A stretch of 64,000 nucleotides of DNA from Tupaia tana (GCA_026018925.1 JAKSZU010000031.1:9633448-9697447), one strand, 5' to 3'; positions 11,069 through 22,442 are shown, counted from the stretch's first letter. Notes: generated by a model from the letters alone, not told the origin. Made by a program: numbers and translations.

Positions 11069-11220
11069 AATGAGTTCACACCACCCACCACCTTGATCTC
11101 AGTTGTATGAGACTCAGGGCTGAGATAAAAGCTAAGCCCACCCAAACTTCTGGCCTCCATAAGTGTGAAGTAATATAGGTTGGGGGTGTCATAAAGTCAT
11201 GAAGTAATAAAGCCGCTACA

Positions 11221-12021
11221 TTTGCTATGTTGGTTAAGGCAGTCATAGAAAATGAATGCAGATTTCAATGGGGGAACAGTGTGGAGAAAAGTCATACCAG
11301 ACAGCAAGATCTGTAGGCATAAGCCAAGAGAAGACGGTCATTACCAAGGACAGGAAATGGCTAGTTATAAGTGGCGATGAGAACAGGGATTAGGGCAATG
11401 GAGAAATGGTGAGAAATGTGACTCAAACATAAGTAATGGGGGGATCGTGGCAAACAGAGACAAAAGGCAAGTTCAGAGAAGGAGCGTCGAGACAGATCAT
11501 TCTAATTTGTCTGGCCCACATCAAAGTGAAAAGCAAGCTGTCGCAAGAAAGTCTACATGATCAGAAATCATGCAGATTGGAGATGACAAGATCTTCAGCA
11601 AAGAGGGTGGTGTTTGGAATCAATCAACGTGGGAAAGTTCAAGAAATATGTCTAAAGTGGAATTGACAGAGCTCGATAACAATCGAATGAAAAGTTGAGA
11701 AAGAAATAAAAGGTGACTTCCGAACTTTGAAGCTAAATGATTTGGAAGATGGTAATGCAATTAACCAGGAGAGAGAGTAAGGCCGTATCAATTTTTTTTT
11801 TTCTTACCATCCTCAGGGAAAGGGAAGGTTAATTCATTCTAATTTGAATGTATTGAGTTTAAAATGCCTAGCAAGGAATATATAACAATGACTGAAACTC
11901 CAGGTGAAATTGTTGGGTAGGTAACGGAGGATTGGAAGTCGTTTCTAAGAAAAATATTTATAGCCAAGAAAGACTATAAAATAAGAGAAGAGAAGGGTCA
12001 AGAAAAAAGTCGCTACCCAAT
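11221..12021. other. Unique sequence
   Basis: Purine-rich, no recognisable gene or repeat. A T run is at 11791-11802. Confidence 0.4.
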
Positions 12022-12250
12022 TTTTTTAAAGTTTATTTTTATTTACTCTTTCCATGAGCCAAAGAAACAGAGGCAGCGAGACAGACAGAGAGACAGCATG
12101 CCAACAGGGTCTTCTGGACACCGTCATCCATTCCAGCATCAGGCCAAGGTCAGGTGCACATGAGTGTGTCAGAATACTCAGGAGGTTTCTTGACATGCCC
12201 CTGATCTGTACCAGGTAGATCAGTCTTACAGAGCATCTTGTTTTACCATG
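12022..12250 (-). mobile_element. SINE family B, degraded
   Basis: AAGTTTATTTTTATTTACTC tail side, CCATGAGCCAAAGAAACAGAG, CAACAGGGTCTTC and a TCAGGCCAAGGTCAGG-type body match family B read in reverse. The head is poorly preserved. Confidence 0.6.
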
Positions 12251-12827
12251 GTGACAGTGTCTACCCTGAGAATCCATACACTTGATGGAGAAGCAGCAGG
12301 GGTTAAGATAATGGAGAAACAGTAAGAAAACCGAGTTTATCAAGGGACAATAAGTGACCTCACAAACAAAGAGAATGACTTAAATGGCTGGGAGTCATAG
12401 ACCCAAATGGTAGTTGGGGGTGAGGGAAGGTTGAAGAAGGAAGGTTGGTTTGTTATGTCAAATTGCACTGAAAATTCCCTTAGGATGAACTTGGAAAGAG
12501 GTGTCTGGAAGAGGCACCAGAAGACATCTAGGGATCTTTAAGAGGAGAACCCCAAAGACCACATTGTTGGAGCATGCGCTACAGAGACCAAAGAAAACCT
12601 GTGGTGTGGACTACGGCATGATAATGTAACAATGTTTAATGAGGTAAAGGAAATGTGACGGGCCACCAGTATAAAGGAAGGGGGCATTGCAGCAAAACTT
12701 CTGGAGAAGACAGACCTGTCGTAAGAGAAGATAGTGAAGAAAAAGAGGATGAACTTACAAAAGACAGACTCGGATGGAGAAAGTTGCTAGACAGATGTCA
12801 CCGGATGGACTCAAGAGTTTAAGAACC
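12251..12827. other. Unique sequence
   Basis: No feature recognised. Confidence 0.4.
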
Positions 12828-13104
12828 ATGGGAACAATGGATGGGATAATGGTTATGTCCCTGGGCTCCCATGTAGTCGACCGCTGTTTAAATCCTAGAC
12901 CCGGAAGCTTACAGCTCACACTAGGTGTGTGTGTGTGCATTCCCAAGATCCTGAGAGGAGACTGAAGAAGGGATCGCGGCATGGCCATTCCCCGGGGGGG
13001 GGGGGGGGGGGGGGGGGGTGATTTCTTGCTTTCTGTCTCTCTGTCTCTCTGGCAAGCACATGTGTCCTATAGCAAAAATCTCTTGTATAGGAAAGAAAAA
13101 AGAG
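12828..13104 (+). mobile_element. SINE family A1 with poly(G) expansion
   Basis: Head with GGGATAATGGTTATGTCCCTGG, body, GTCCTATAGCAAAAA end. TSD AAGAGTTTAAGAACC (12812-12826) matches AAGAGTTTAAGAGCC (13105-13119). The CCCCTGGGG module is replaced by a 25-base G run. Confidence 0.93.
12994..13018. repeat. 25-base G homopolymer
   Basis: Uninterrupted G run after CCC inside the SINE, at the site where family members normally carry a CCCCCTGGGGGG module. It could form a G-quadruplex. Confidence 0.95.
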
Positions 13105-14066
13105 AAGAGTTTAAGAGCCTAACAATAAGTAAGACTTCCAAAGGAGTCTACCGAGATAGACATAACATAAAATATAATGGAGATGGAGGATGGGAAACCC
13201 AGAGATGTATTAGCCTAAGGACTTCCATATTCTTGAGAGAGGGAAGACGCCTGGATATTATGATCTTCTAGGATGGTAGGTGTCCATACGTCCATACACT
13301 GGAAGAACTCAGCATAAACTCACAATACCAGCAGCCATGGAATTTTAAAAGTGAGTCTGTGAATCTTCAAATGCCACGTTGTCTGCTTCACTGGGACATG
13401 AGACAGAGAGGAAGACCTCGTCCTGGGGAAGGATTCTTAGAGAAGTAGTGAAGGGAAGAATGCAGGTGAGCGTTTGGTGTCTAGTACTCACTGGGACGGG
13501 ATCTACTTCTGCCTCCCACCCTTCATCCTTCACCCAACTCATTCCAAACCACCCCTTGGCCTGGTTGCCGTCTGTCACCTTGGTAAGCCGTGTACCCCTG
13601 TTCCTTGTGTTGTCATAGTTACCACCCAGACCCAACTCTCTTTTTTCCTCTCAAACTTCCCTCCATTTTGCCGTGCCCAACAGCAGTCGTTCGGTGAGTT
13701 AGCTGAGATCTCTGGCTTGGGGTCTGTGTGTACGTGAACGGAGAGTCAGCCCATGCATTCAGGACAGCTGAGTATCTTATATCATAAAGGGACACACACA
13801 CACACACACACACACATAAAATGTAGCATGTGTAAAATTCGCATTTCCTCCAGCTTAATACAGTCACATGAATCTGTCGAATTCCTAGTGTCATATAGAG
13901 GCCAAAAATGTAGAAGCCTAGTAATCGTTTTGAGAAATAACACAGTGAACACACATAAAGCTTTTACGGTATTGCCAGGAACCTAGTGGACAGTCCAACA
14001 AAATTAGCTGATTTTTATTTAAAGTGGGACTTTTTTTTGGTTTTTGAGAGTTTTTTGTTTTTGTGT
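13105..14066. other. Unique sequence with a (CA)n microsatellite
   Basis: A CA repeat lies at 13792-13816. Several short open frames overlap here on both strands, but none has a recognisable domain. Confidence 0.45.
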
Positions 14067-14081
14067 TTTGTCTTTCTTTCT

Positions 14082-14128
<47 letters not shown>

Positions 14129-14367
14129 CTTTTGCTATACGACATGTACACTCACTGGAGAACCAAAGAGAAACAGAGAAATAGAAAGTAAGAAATCACT
14201 CCTGGGGCGTGGGGGATGACCATTCTCCTCCATTCTCCTCTTGCTTGGGATTTTGGGCATGAACGCACATGCGCCCAACATGAGTTTTAAGTTGCTGGTC
14301 TAAGACTTGAACCACAGTTGAATACATGGGAATTCAGCTATGTAACTACTCCTCCATCAGCTGGTCC
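14067..14367 (-). mobile_element. SINE family A1/A2 with (TTTC)n tail
   Basis: A TTTC tract at 14070-14128 forms the tail side, followed by TTTTGCTATACGACATG, the body and the head end CATCAGCTGGTCCC. Confidence 0.9.
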
Positions 14368-14442
14368 CAAGACTTTTGTATTGTAACAATCAGCTATCCT
14401 TTGTTAAGTTTTTTTTTTTTTTAATTTCCAGAGGAATAAATT

Positions 14443-14490
14443 TTATTTATTTTTATTTTATTTTATTTTATTTTATTTTTTATTTTTTTT
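14443..14490. repeat. (TTTTA)n repeat
   Basis: TTTTA pentamers at the tail side of the following divergent SINE. Confidence 0.9.
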
Positions 14491-14692
14491 AATCACCAAA
14501 GAAGTAGAAAGTCCCCTCCAATGGGGCATGATCATGCCACAGTCCTTTTCCCTCTGGGTCTCTATACCATCAGGATTTTGAGCATGCACACCTATGCACC
14601 CAGTGTGGTTTTCAAGCCACTGGGGCTACGGCTCAAACCATATCAGCCACGTAGGACGTAGCCTCTATGCACAGAGCTTAATTGTGGAGCTC
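14490..14692 (-). mobile_element. SINE family AV
   Basis: Body with CCAATGGGGCATGATCATGCC and TTTTCAAGCCACTGGGGC; the head is degraded. Confidence 0.7.
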
Positions 14693-14714
14693 CAGGTCTG
14701 ATCCAGATAGTCTT

Positions 14715-14862
14715 CTTTAAAAAAATTAGTTTATTTCAAGAGAAAGAAGCAACCCCAACACAGTCCTCATGCCACATCCACCTTTAGTCTTAGTGAAGTC
14801 CCGGGACGTGAACCCAGGACCTTTCCCATGTATGTCTAGTGCATTGTCACTGTGCCATGGCA
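14715..14862 (-). mobile_element. SINE family B, shortened
   Basis: TTAGTTTATTTCAAGAGAAAG tail side, then AGTCCCGGGACGTGAACCC as B-box complement and head CATTGTCACTGTGCCATGG. Confidence 0.65.
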
Positions 14863-15240
14863 TGCTTCCCAGAGAGCCTTTTGAAGTAATCCAAGAAGGG
14901 AAAGGAATGCATGTCCTTGTGAGAGTGCACAGAAGCATCATGAAATCCAGATAAAGGAGACCAAGTAGGGCCAAACGCCAAGGGAAATGAAAAGGGAGAA
15001 CTATTTTTGCAGAAAGATATCTTTTCTTCTGTCTTCTTTATTCTTGTTCTCTTTGATTTCCAGCTTTTTGGGCATCCCTCTTTCTCTCTGGGTGTCTTCT
15101 CCACTCCGTTCTCTTGTCTCACACCTGTGCAGGCACCCGGGGGCCCCCAATGTCATTCCAAGACAAGGGTGTTCAGGATGTGTCTGCTGGAATTTTCCAA
15201 GACACACGCCTCAGTTTCTGACAATCTCTATGTCTAATTT
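14863..15240. other. Unique sequence
   Basis: Short open frames in several phases; no gene recognised. Confidence 0.4.
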
Positions 15241-15341
15241 TTGGCAAGAAATTTGGCTGACCATTCCCCCTCATTCACACCCAACCACACAGGACGTAAG
15301 TTTCTAGGTCTAGACATGAGTCCCTGCTCTATTTCTTCTTC
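15241..15341 (-). mobile_element. L1 3'-end-like fragment
   Basis: Resembles 18640-18740 (AAGAAATTTGGCTGACC here, AAGAAATTTGACTGGCC there; ACCCAACCACACAGG here, TCCAACCCCACAGG there). That second copy leads into a clear reverse L1 3' end. Confidence 0.5.
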
Positions 15342-15590
15342 ATTTTTGTTTGTTCATGATAGGGCACATGCACTTGCCAAGGGAGAGACAGAGAGAGAGA
15401 AGAAACGTGAGAAATCAACCCCCAGTAGGGATGGCCATGCAGCAATCCCTTCTCCTCCAAGCTCCTCTCAAGATTTCGGGCATGCATGCACATACACCCA
15501 GTGTGATTTTCAAGCCACTGGATCTGGGACTTGAACCACACAGTGGACCATGGTGAATCCAGCACCTTAACCCACACCACCTGCTGGCCC
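15342..15590 (-). mobile_element. SINE family A2
   Basis: ATAGGGCACATGCACTTGCC, body, and head end CACACCACCTGCTGGCCC. Confidence 0.88.
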
Positions 15591-16129
15591 CCATCATCTA
15601 GTTCTACTTTCAGGTTCTTGTGTGTGTAGTGGGGGGCCAGCGAGGTAGGGGGAGATGGGGCTCTTATACCTATTGCAAAAGTGAGCATGTTCTCAGAATA
15701 GGGCTTTAAGCAGGAGTTATTCTGGAAAAGAGTTCTAGGTAGAGTCATTACCTAGAAATATACCCAACACAAGCTGCCACGCGCAGGATTTATAGCACCT
15801 CCGCTCCCTGTCCCGTCGTCGTTTATTTGATTGTAGAGTGTTTTATACAGGGCCTCAGTGTAAATAAGGAGGGAGGAGGAACAGCTGTCCTTCCTCGAAG
15901 ATATATTGGCGGGGACATGTGTCATAGCTCAGGACAGCAACAGGCGTATTGCCTTCGCTACTCCTTGAATTCATTTACAATCCTAATGCAACTTAAATGT
16001 GCCCATGGTAACAGGACGCAGAGGCTCTCCCAGAGTCTCAGCTCAGACGGAGAGGAGCAGGGAGAAGGGAGCCAAATACCTTTGCAGGAGGATGGAATTA
16101 GCCTTGTGTACCCTGGAGGAGTCGGGAGT
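15591..16129. other. Unique sequence
   Basis: No feature recognised. Confidence 0.4.
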
Positions 16130-16371
16130 CTTTTTTTTTTTTTTTAAGTTATTTTTGTTCATAGGGCGTGTGCACTCACTGGAGAGAGACTGAGACAGTG
16201 AGAGGGAAAGTGAAAAATCACCCCCCAGGGGTGACTCTCCATTCTCCTTCTGGGATTTTGGACACCACCCATACGTGCCTGGTATGATATTCAAGCCACC
16301 AGGCCCAGGACTCAAACTTTAATTGGCCATATGGGAGTCCAGCACCCTGACTACTACCCTACCTGCTGCCC
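16130..16371 (-). mobile_element. SINE family A2
   Basis: TTCATAGGGCGTGTGCAC, shortened body around ACCCCCCAGGGGTGAC, head end CTACCTGCTGCCCCC. Confidence 0.86.
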
Positions 16372-16635
16372 CCCCTTCCCCCACAAACAGAAGCCTTTTG
16401 CAAAAAGGATTCTCTTGGTTCTGGGAGGGGAAGTTCCAGTGTACTGTTGACCTTTCTTCCTTGAACCACAGGAGGGTCACTGGCTGGAATGTGAGGAAGC
16501 ATTTCTGCATTTTACAGAACACCATGTAGAGAAAGGGTATTTTTATCCCTTGCAATGAAATAGATTAAGATGTCAGTTGTCTACACAGCGACATATCGAG
16601 TGACTTGTTTGATGACAGACTCTTGGACTTTTACA
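16372..16635. other. Unique sequence
   Basis: No feature recognised. Confidence 0.4.
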
Positions 16636-16649
16636 TATGCTGGGCTTTT

Positions 16650-16650
<1 letters not shown>

Positions 16651-16702
<52 letters not shown>

Positions 16703-16974
16703 TTTCTTCTTTCTTTCTTTCTTTCTCTTTCTTTCTTTTTTTAAGAGTTTTTTTTTTTGCTATACGTGCGCTCACCAGACAGACAGACAGAGAGAAATCA
16801 CCCCCCAGGGGAGATGGCCATGCCGCAATCCCTTCTCCTCCATTCTCCTCTCAGGATCTTGGGCACGCACGCACACGCATCCGGCGTGAGTTTAAGCCAC
16901 TGGGTCTGGGACGCAAACTGCGGTCGACTACATGGGAGTCCAGTGACATAGCCATTACGCTAACTGCTGGTCCC
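16651..16974 (-). mobile_element. SINE family A1 with (TTTC)n tail
   Basis: A TTTC tract at 16649-16738 forms the tail. TSD TATGCTGGGCTTTT is exact (16636-16649 and 16977-16990). The head ends GCTAACTGCTGGTCCC. Confidence 0.94.
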
Positions 16975-17050
16975 TGTATGCTGGGCTTTTGCTCAGGTGA
17001 TGTGGGTAAGCTCTCAAGGCTGGGAGATGTAACCGATTTTTCAGTTTTCA

Positions 17051-17081
17051 GTGACATAGCCATTATGCTAACTGCTGGTTC
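17051..17081 (-). mobile_element. Isolated SINE family A1 head fragment
   Basis: Only about 30 bp, GACATAGCCATTATGCTAAC plus TGCTGGTTCC, with no body or tail. It lies 77 bp from the head of the complete copy at 16651-16974. Confidence 0.75.
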
Positions 17082-17094
17082 CCTCTTTTTTTTT

Positions 17095-17330
17095 TTTTTA
17101 ATTTTTAGAGCAGTTTCAGTTTCACAGCAAAATTGAGCATGAAGTAAGGAGGGTTTCTCTCCCTGCAGTCTCTGTCTTCACACTACAGCCCAACCTCACA
17201 GAAAACGTTCCCCACCTCTGTGATATTTGTTACAGTCAATAAGCCCATACGGACACATCATTATCACCCAACGTCCATAGTTCATACTGGCACTCACGTT
17301 TGGTGCTATGCATCTGCCATCCTTCTTTTT
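17095..17330 (-). mobile_element. Old L1 (L1M-type) 3' fragment
   Basis: TTTAGAGCAGTTTCAGTTTC, then ATTTGTTACAGTCAATAAGCC and GTCCATAGTTCATACTGGCAC, match in order the reverse of an old L1 3' UTR. Confidence 0.65.
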
Positions 17331-17439
17331 TCTTTCTTAATTCATCATTTTAAACTAGCATCAAAATTGTCAGTGCAATTTTTATTACCTTTTTAAAAAG
17401 ATTTATGCTTTCGTCTTATTGATTGTTATTATTATTTTT

Positions 17440-17586
17440 CAATTTGCTATAGGGCATGTGCACTCACTAGAGAGAGAGAGAGAGAGTATAAAAGGAAGCA
17501 TGCAAGTTGCCAGGACCAGGATTTGAACCATGGTCGGCCATGTGGGAGTCCAGCGCTCCAAGCCCCAAGTCACCTGTTGGTCTCTA
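17440..17586 (-). mobile_element. SINE family AS (short form)
   Basis: GCTATAGGGCATGTGCAC, a GA tract, then directly the head (CCAGGATTTGAACCATGGTC and CACCTGTTGGTCTC). The body is missing. Confidence 0.8.
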
Positions 17587-17617
17587 GCACATGTACTTGT
17601 GCACAGGAGAAAGAGCG

Positions 17618-17882
17618 AATCCTGGCCCATGGCCTCGTGGTTAAAGGAGCCAGATCCTACATATTTGACCATGGTTTGAATGCCAACCTGGCTACTTGAG
17701 AAACGTGCAAGCTGAAGTGTGTGCATGGCCAAATCTCAACAGGCTGCAGAAATGGGGGAGGAGGGATTACAGCTGGACTATGCCTTATTTGGGGTGCTTT
17801 CTCCCTCTCCTTCTTTCTCTGTTTCTCTCTGGTAAGCACACATGCTATCTGGCAAATAAAAAAAAAAAAAAAAGAATAAAGA
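17618..17882 (+). mobile_element. SINE family AV
   Basis: Head CCTGGCCCATGGCCTCGTGG, B box GGTTTGAATGCC, end with GCTATCTGGCAAATAAAAAA. Confidence 0.78.
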
Positions 17883-17884
17883 AA

Positions 17885-18081
17885 GAACGTTATGGGGCAT
17901 GCCACAATCTATTGTTCTTCCTTTCTCCAACCTGTCAGGATCTGGGGCATGCACACACACTCATCTCGTGTGTTTTTCAAACTGCCGGGGCCAGGATTAG
18001 AACTAGAGTGCTACTGTGTTCTGGATCTGGGATCTGGCTCTCGATGCACAGTGCTCAAGTACTGTGCCACGGGGCTGGCCC
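17885..18081 (-). mobile_element. SINE family AV, truncated
   Basis: GGGGCATGCCACAATCTATTG body and the head end GTGCCACGGGGCTGGCCC. The tail-side quarter is missing. Confidence 0.7.
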
Positions 18082-18207
18082 TTCAGTGTGATTTTTCAGT
18101 TTATGAATATAGTGTATAATCATTAAATCAGAATACTGAGTATATGTAGCGTTTCAAGCATTTGTCACATTGTATACAGTACTTTGTTAAGAAAAGAATT
18201 ATTTTGA

Positions 18208-18470
18208 GGGACCAGCAGTTGGCATAAGAGCTATGTTGCTGGACTCCCATGTAGTCAACCGTGGTTCCAGTCCTGGACCCAGTGGCTTAAACTCACGCCG
18301 GGTGTGTGTGCATGCGTGCCCAAGATCCTGAGAGGAGAATGGACGAGAAGGGATTACGGCGTGGCCATCCCCCCTGGGGGGGTGATTTCTTGCTTTCTGT
18401 CTCTCTGTCTCTCTCTGTCTTTCTGGAGAGCGCACGCGCCCTATAGCAAAAGCCTCTCCAAAAAAATAAA
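18208..18470 (+). mobile_element. SINE family A1
   Basis: GGGACCAGCAGTTGGCATAA head, CGCGCCCTATAGCAAAAGCC end. It is CpG-rich with an A tail. Confidence 0.93.
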
Positions 18471-18504
18471 AGTTAAAAAAAAGTATTTAATTAATTACTT
18501 AATA

Positions 18505-18629
18505 AATTATTTTAATTTGACCAGAGAGAGAAAGGTAAAAGTGAGAAAACAAGCCACCAGGTCTGGGACTTGAACCGTGGCCAGTCATGTAGGAGTCCAG
18601 CACCTTAACCACCATACCACCTGGCGGCC
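18505..18629 (-). mobile_element. SINE family AS
   Basis: TTTAATTTGACCAGAGAGAG tail side, AAGCCACCAGGTCTGGGAC and head end CACCTGGCGGCCC, no body. Confidence 0.88.
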
Positions 18630-18639
18630 CTAGTTGTTA

Positions 18640-19482
18640 AGAAATTTGACTGGCCTGTTTCCCTCATCTGCATCCAACCCCACAGGCCTTACATTTGCCC
18701 TCCCTACTGTCTTCTGTAGCAGTAGATCTTGTTCCTTCTATCTCCCTGCAATTTTGTTTCTGTTCATAACTTCCTTTTATCCTACTCCCATCACTCCTGC
18801 TGTGTCCTCATTCCATCTCTCTCTCTCACTCTAGGAGATAATTTTTTTTTTCTTCCACATACAAGAGATAGTATGTGGTATTTCCCTTTTGGCACCTGGC
18901 TTATTTCACTTAACATAATGCCCTCTAGGTGGGTTGGCCCATTTGAACACACATTCAACTGATTGTGTTATTTTTTATTTTTTATTTTTTTAGGTTTTTG
19001 CCACAGGGTATGTGCACTTGCTAGAGAGAAACAGAGAGGAAAACTGAGAAGTCCCCCTGCAGAGAGGATGGTCACACTGCAATTCCTTTTCCTCCATTCT
19101 CCTCTCAGCATTTTGGTCACACACCCAAATATGCCCAGTATGATTTTCAAGACACCAGGGTGGCGACTCAAACTGTGGATGGCCGTGTGGGAGTCCAGCA
19201 CCCCAACCTCCACACCACCTGCTGGCCCTGGATTTGTGTCCCTTTGGAAGGCTGCTTTCTACTGTGTCCATACACAGCATTTCCCTATCCATTGGTCTGT
19301 GGATGGGCAGGTGGATTCCATTTATGGTTGTCATCAGTGAATATTGGGTCCAGGTATCGTCAGGGCAGACTTATTTCCTTCCCTTGGGTTCCACGCCCGG
19401 TAGTGGGATCATTGGATCCTATGGCAGTTTTATTTTTAGTCTCTTGAGCAATCTTCATACTGTTTTCCATAATGAATCCCGT
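18640..19482 (-). mobile_element. L1 3' end, interrupted by a SINE
   Basis: Reverse L1 signatures include CTGGCTTATTTCACTTAAC, GTTGTCATCAGTGAATATTG and CATACTGTTTTCCATAATG. The element resumes after the SINE at 18968-19228. Confidence 0.75.
18968..19228 (-). mobile_element. SINE family A2, inserted in L1
   Basis: TTTGCCACAGGGTATGTGC, body, head end CACCACCTGCTGGCCC. It interrupts the reverse L1 on both sides and so is younger than it. Confidence 0.88.
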
Positions 19483-19810
19483 TCTTAGAGCCTGTCAATA
19501 TTTTCCTCTGCAAACACAGTTCTCATTTCCAGCTCTCAAAATGAACACATAGAACACCATACTCAAGTACACGGAGACATGCACACAATCACAGACACAC
19601 ACAAGCTCAGATACACACATGCATGCACACGGAGGCACAATATTATTCCCTTGTGGATATAGTATAAGAATCAAATGATGTAATGTAAGCCGGACTGATG
19701 GCATGTTGAAATGAAAGTCATTGTGGCAGGTGCTAAAGGCTGCCTGTGACGTATCAATATCTAGTCTGCATTTCTTTCCTAATTATAGAACTTTTCAAGT
19801 TCATTTATCT
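19483..19810. other. Unique or old repeat sequence
   Basis: 19710-19800 together with 20185-20330 resembles an old mammalian repeat (ACTACATTTCGCAGCCTCC, GGCCATGTGACTACATTT) split by two SINEs. Its family is not assigned. Confidence 0.35.
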
Positions 19811-19904
19811 GGGGCTAGCAGGTGGCATGGTGGTTAAGGTGCTGGGCTTCCCACATGGCTGACCACAGTTCAAGTTCTGGACCTGGTGGCTTGCTTTCTC
19901 ACTT

Positions 19905-19938
<34 letters not shown>

Positions 19939-19998
19939 AAGTGCATATACCTTATAGCAAATTTTAAATAACAATAATAGTAAATAAAATTAAGTAAA
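19811..19998 (+). mobile_element. SINE family AS with A2-type head
   Basis: GGGGCTAGCAGGTGGCATGG head, B box AGTTCAAGTTCTGG, then directly a CT tract and CCTTATAGCAAATTTTAAA. Confidence 0.9.
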
Positions 19999-20178
19999 AA
20001 AAGTTGATGTATGTTTCTTCCATGAGTGAGACAGAGACAGAGAGACTGTACTCCTCATCAGGGTCCTTACGTCATGATCCACCCCAGGCTCAGCCCAATG
20101 TGCTTGAACTAAGAGCCTTCCCATGCAATCAGCCTCACAGAGAATCATATTTGATCACTGCACCACCATCTGGGCCCC
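19999..20178 (-). mobile_element. SINE family B
   Basis: TTTCTTCCATGAGTGAGACAG, CATCAGGGTCCTTACG and the head end TGCACCACCATCTGGGCCCC. It abuts the preceding SINE. Confidence 0.82.
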
Positions 20179-20357
20179 ATGATGATAGAACATTTACCTG
20201 AGCATGCACTATGTTGCTGAAGACTACATTTCGCAGCCTCCTTTGGGGTTTGGTTTGGCCATGTGACTACATTTTAGCCAATAAGAGTCCAACATTGTCC
20301 AACTTCTAAAACAAATTACTAGAGAAACGAGTCATGCCTTTCTTTTCTTTTCTTTCA

Positions 20358-20596
20358 ATGGAGAGATTTTTGCTACAAGGTGCATGCACTCACCGGAGAG
20401 ATAGAGAGAGACAGAAAGTGAGAAGTCACCCCCAGTGGGATGGCCACCACCCCCTCTCATCCAGTCACCTCTCAGGATTTGGGGCATGCACGCACATGTG
20501 CCTGGCATGAGTTTTAAGTCACCAGGTTCGGGACTCAAACTGCAGTGGACTACTGTGGGGGGCCAGCAATGTAACCATTACACCATCTGCTGGTCC
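20358..20596 (-). mobile_element. SINE family A2/A1 intermediate
   Basis: TTTTTGCTACAAGGTGCATGC, body, head end ACCATCTGCTGGTCC. Confidence 0.9.
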
Positions 20597-20732
20597 TAAG
20601 GTATGTCTTTCTATTCCCCTTTCTCTTTTTCCAGTGTCTGTAACTTCACACGTGGGCTCACCTTTCTTAGAAAGGAGCATCCTAAGGTTGACAAAAGAAC
20701 ATACCAAGACTTTGGACCCCTGGAAAATCTTT

Positions 20733-20998
20733 TTTTTAATTTCTTTTTTTGGAGAGGTTTTTGCTATAGGGCGCATGTGCTTGCCAGACAACAGAGAGAC
20801 AGAGAGACAGAAAGTGAGAAATCACCCCCCGGGGGGAATGGCCACGCCGCAATCCCTTCTCCTGCATTCTCCTTTTGAGATCTTGGGCACGCATGCACGC
20901 ACACCCGGCGTGAGTTTAAGTCACTGGGTCTGGGACTCGAACTGCGGTCGACTACATGGGAGTCCAGTGACATAAGCATTACGCTAACTGCTGGTCCC
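20733..20998 (-). mobile_element. SINE family A1, full length
   Basis: GGAGAGGTTTTTGCTATAGG, head end GCTAACTGCTGGTCCC. Imperfect TSD: ACCCCTGGAAAATCTT before and ACCCTTGGCAAATCTT after. Confidence 0.93.
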
Positions 20999-22442
20999 AA
21001 CCCTTGGCAAATCTTAACAGAAAGTCATCCAAATGCCTGCCCACATTGTACTTACACAGCAGAGACATGAACTCCAATAGTGTGTAAATCACATTTCATT
21101 GAGTCTGCCTCAATCTCTCTGTGAGGAGAATACTTTTCTGCCACATGTTCTGATCACAGAGACAGCATAAATTTCCTCTTTTCTCTCCGGATGTTCCATC
21201 CTCTGCCCTCTGTGCCTGGCCCTGAATTCAACACATGGAGTGGAGCCACACCAGGAACCCAAAGAGAAATGATCATGATAATAAATGAGTAAATACTGCA
21301 CTGAGTTAAAGGTTAGCTTGTTATGCAGCATTATTGTGAAAATAGCTGACAGATACATGACCCTGTCCAAGTCAAAGCCCATGAGGTTTGGACCAATGCT
21401 GGTAAGTTTCTTGAAATGCTTCCTCTTCCTCTGTTCTTCTGGCACATTCAACACCATTGACTTGCCCAAGATTTCCAGTTTTATTTAGGCAATTTGGACC
21501 ACTCTGAAATACATTATAACAGAAGGAGCCACTAGTCTCAAAGAGCTGAAAACCAAAGACCACCCCTAAATGGCCTCAAAACTCAAAATCTGGCAACAGA
21601 ATGAAACTAAAGGTCTATTTAGAATCAGATCCATTCAACTCCACATACTGCAAAATATGTAAACACTTACACAAATTAATCACATCCTATACGGCAAAGA
21701 AATGTTACCATTTTTGTCACCATCACAATAAAGTTCCTTTAGCAATAATCTGTACAAAATTGAGTTCCCCTGTGACTCGTCCAGCAGTTGAAGTGAGTGA
21801 AAGCCAACCATTTAATTCCGGATGCCAACGTCAGTAGATTAGCTCGGATGGATTCTATTTGCACTGGAAATACTCCACCTTCTTTAGAGGATCAAGTTTT
21901 AGGAAAACAGTTTCATGTCTTCTATCTCCCAGATGCAAAACAGCTCAGACAATAAGGCCATAATTAATCACTCAGTCTGAATGAAGGGTTACAACAAATA
22001 CATACAAATTATTTTGTCCTTTTTAAAGACTTGAATTTTGTGCATTAACCTTTAATTAGTTATTACTGACAAGTCCATAGTATGTGATGTTTGGGATGAT
22101 TGAAAGGTGAATGCATGTTCTACATCTTTTGAAACAACTTTAATTAGGCCAAGACCCTATTCCTATAATTTTCTTCATACTTGAGTTAAGCTATTTCAAG
22201 CCTGTGTTACCTGCAAAAAAAATAGAAAAGAAACAGAAAATCATCTTTGCCTTGTGCTTCCAGTATTTTTACTGCACGCACTAGCTAAGTCTGCATTTTT
22301 ATTTATCCAGTGTTCCATTGCGAAAAATTGACCTTGCCAAATGCTCCAATAGAACACTTGAGATCTGGAACTGAAGGAAAGTTTGGAATCTGCTAAAATA
22401 AGATACTTCAGATACTTCAGGAGATGTTTTCTTGATTTCTTT
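20999..22442. other. 1.4-kb SINE-free unique block
   Basis: AT-rich, without recognisable repeats or coding homology. It stands out only because the surrounding density is about one SINE per 0.8 kb. Confidence 0.45.

Larger units (their letters stand above)
9758..11220 (+). mobile_element. Old interspersed repeat interrupted by three SINEs
   Basis: Pieces at 9758-9872, 10125-10206 and about 10490-11220 match in order a mammalian fossil repeat that I know by the strings CCCAGAATTTATGACTATGTGAG, ACCCTGGATTATCTGGGTGG and CTTCTGGCCTCCATAAG; I cannot name the family. A related copy lies at 60880-61330. Three family A SINEs are inserted into it, and the TSDs of two of them are made of this repeat's sequence. 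Confidence 0.6.
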
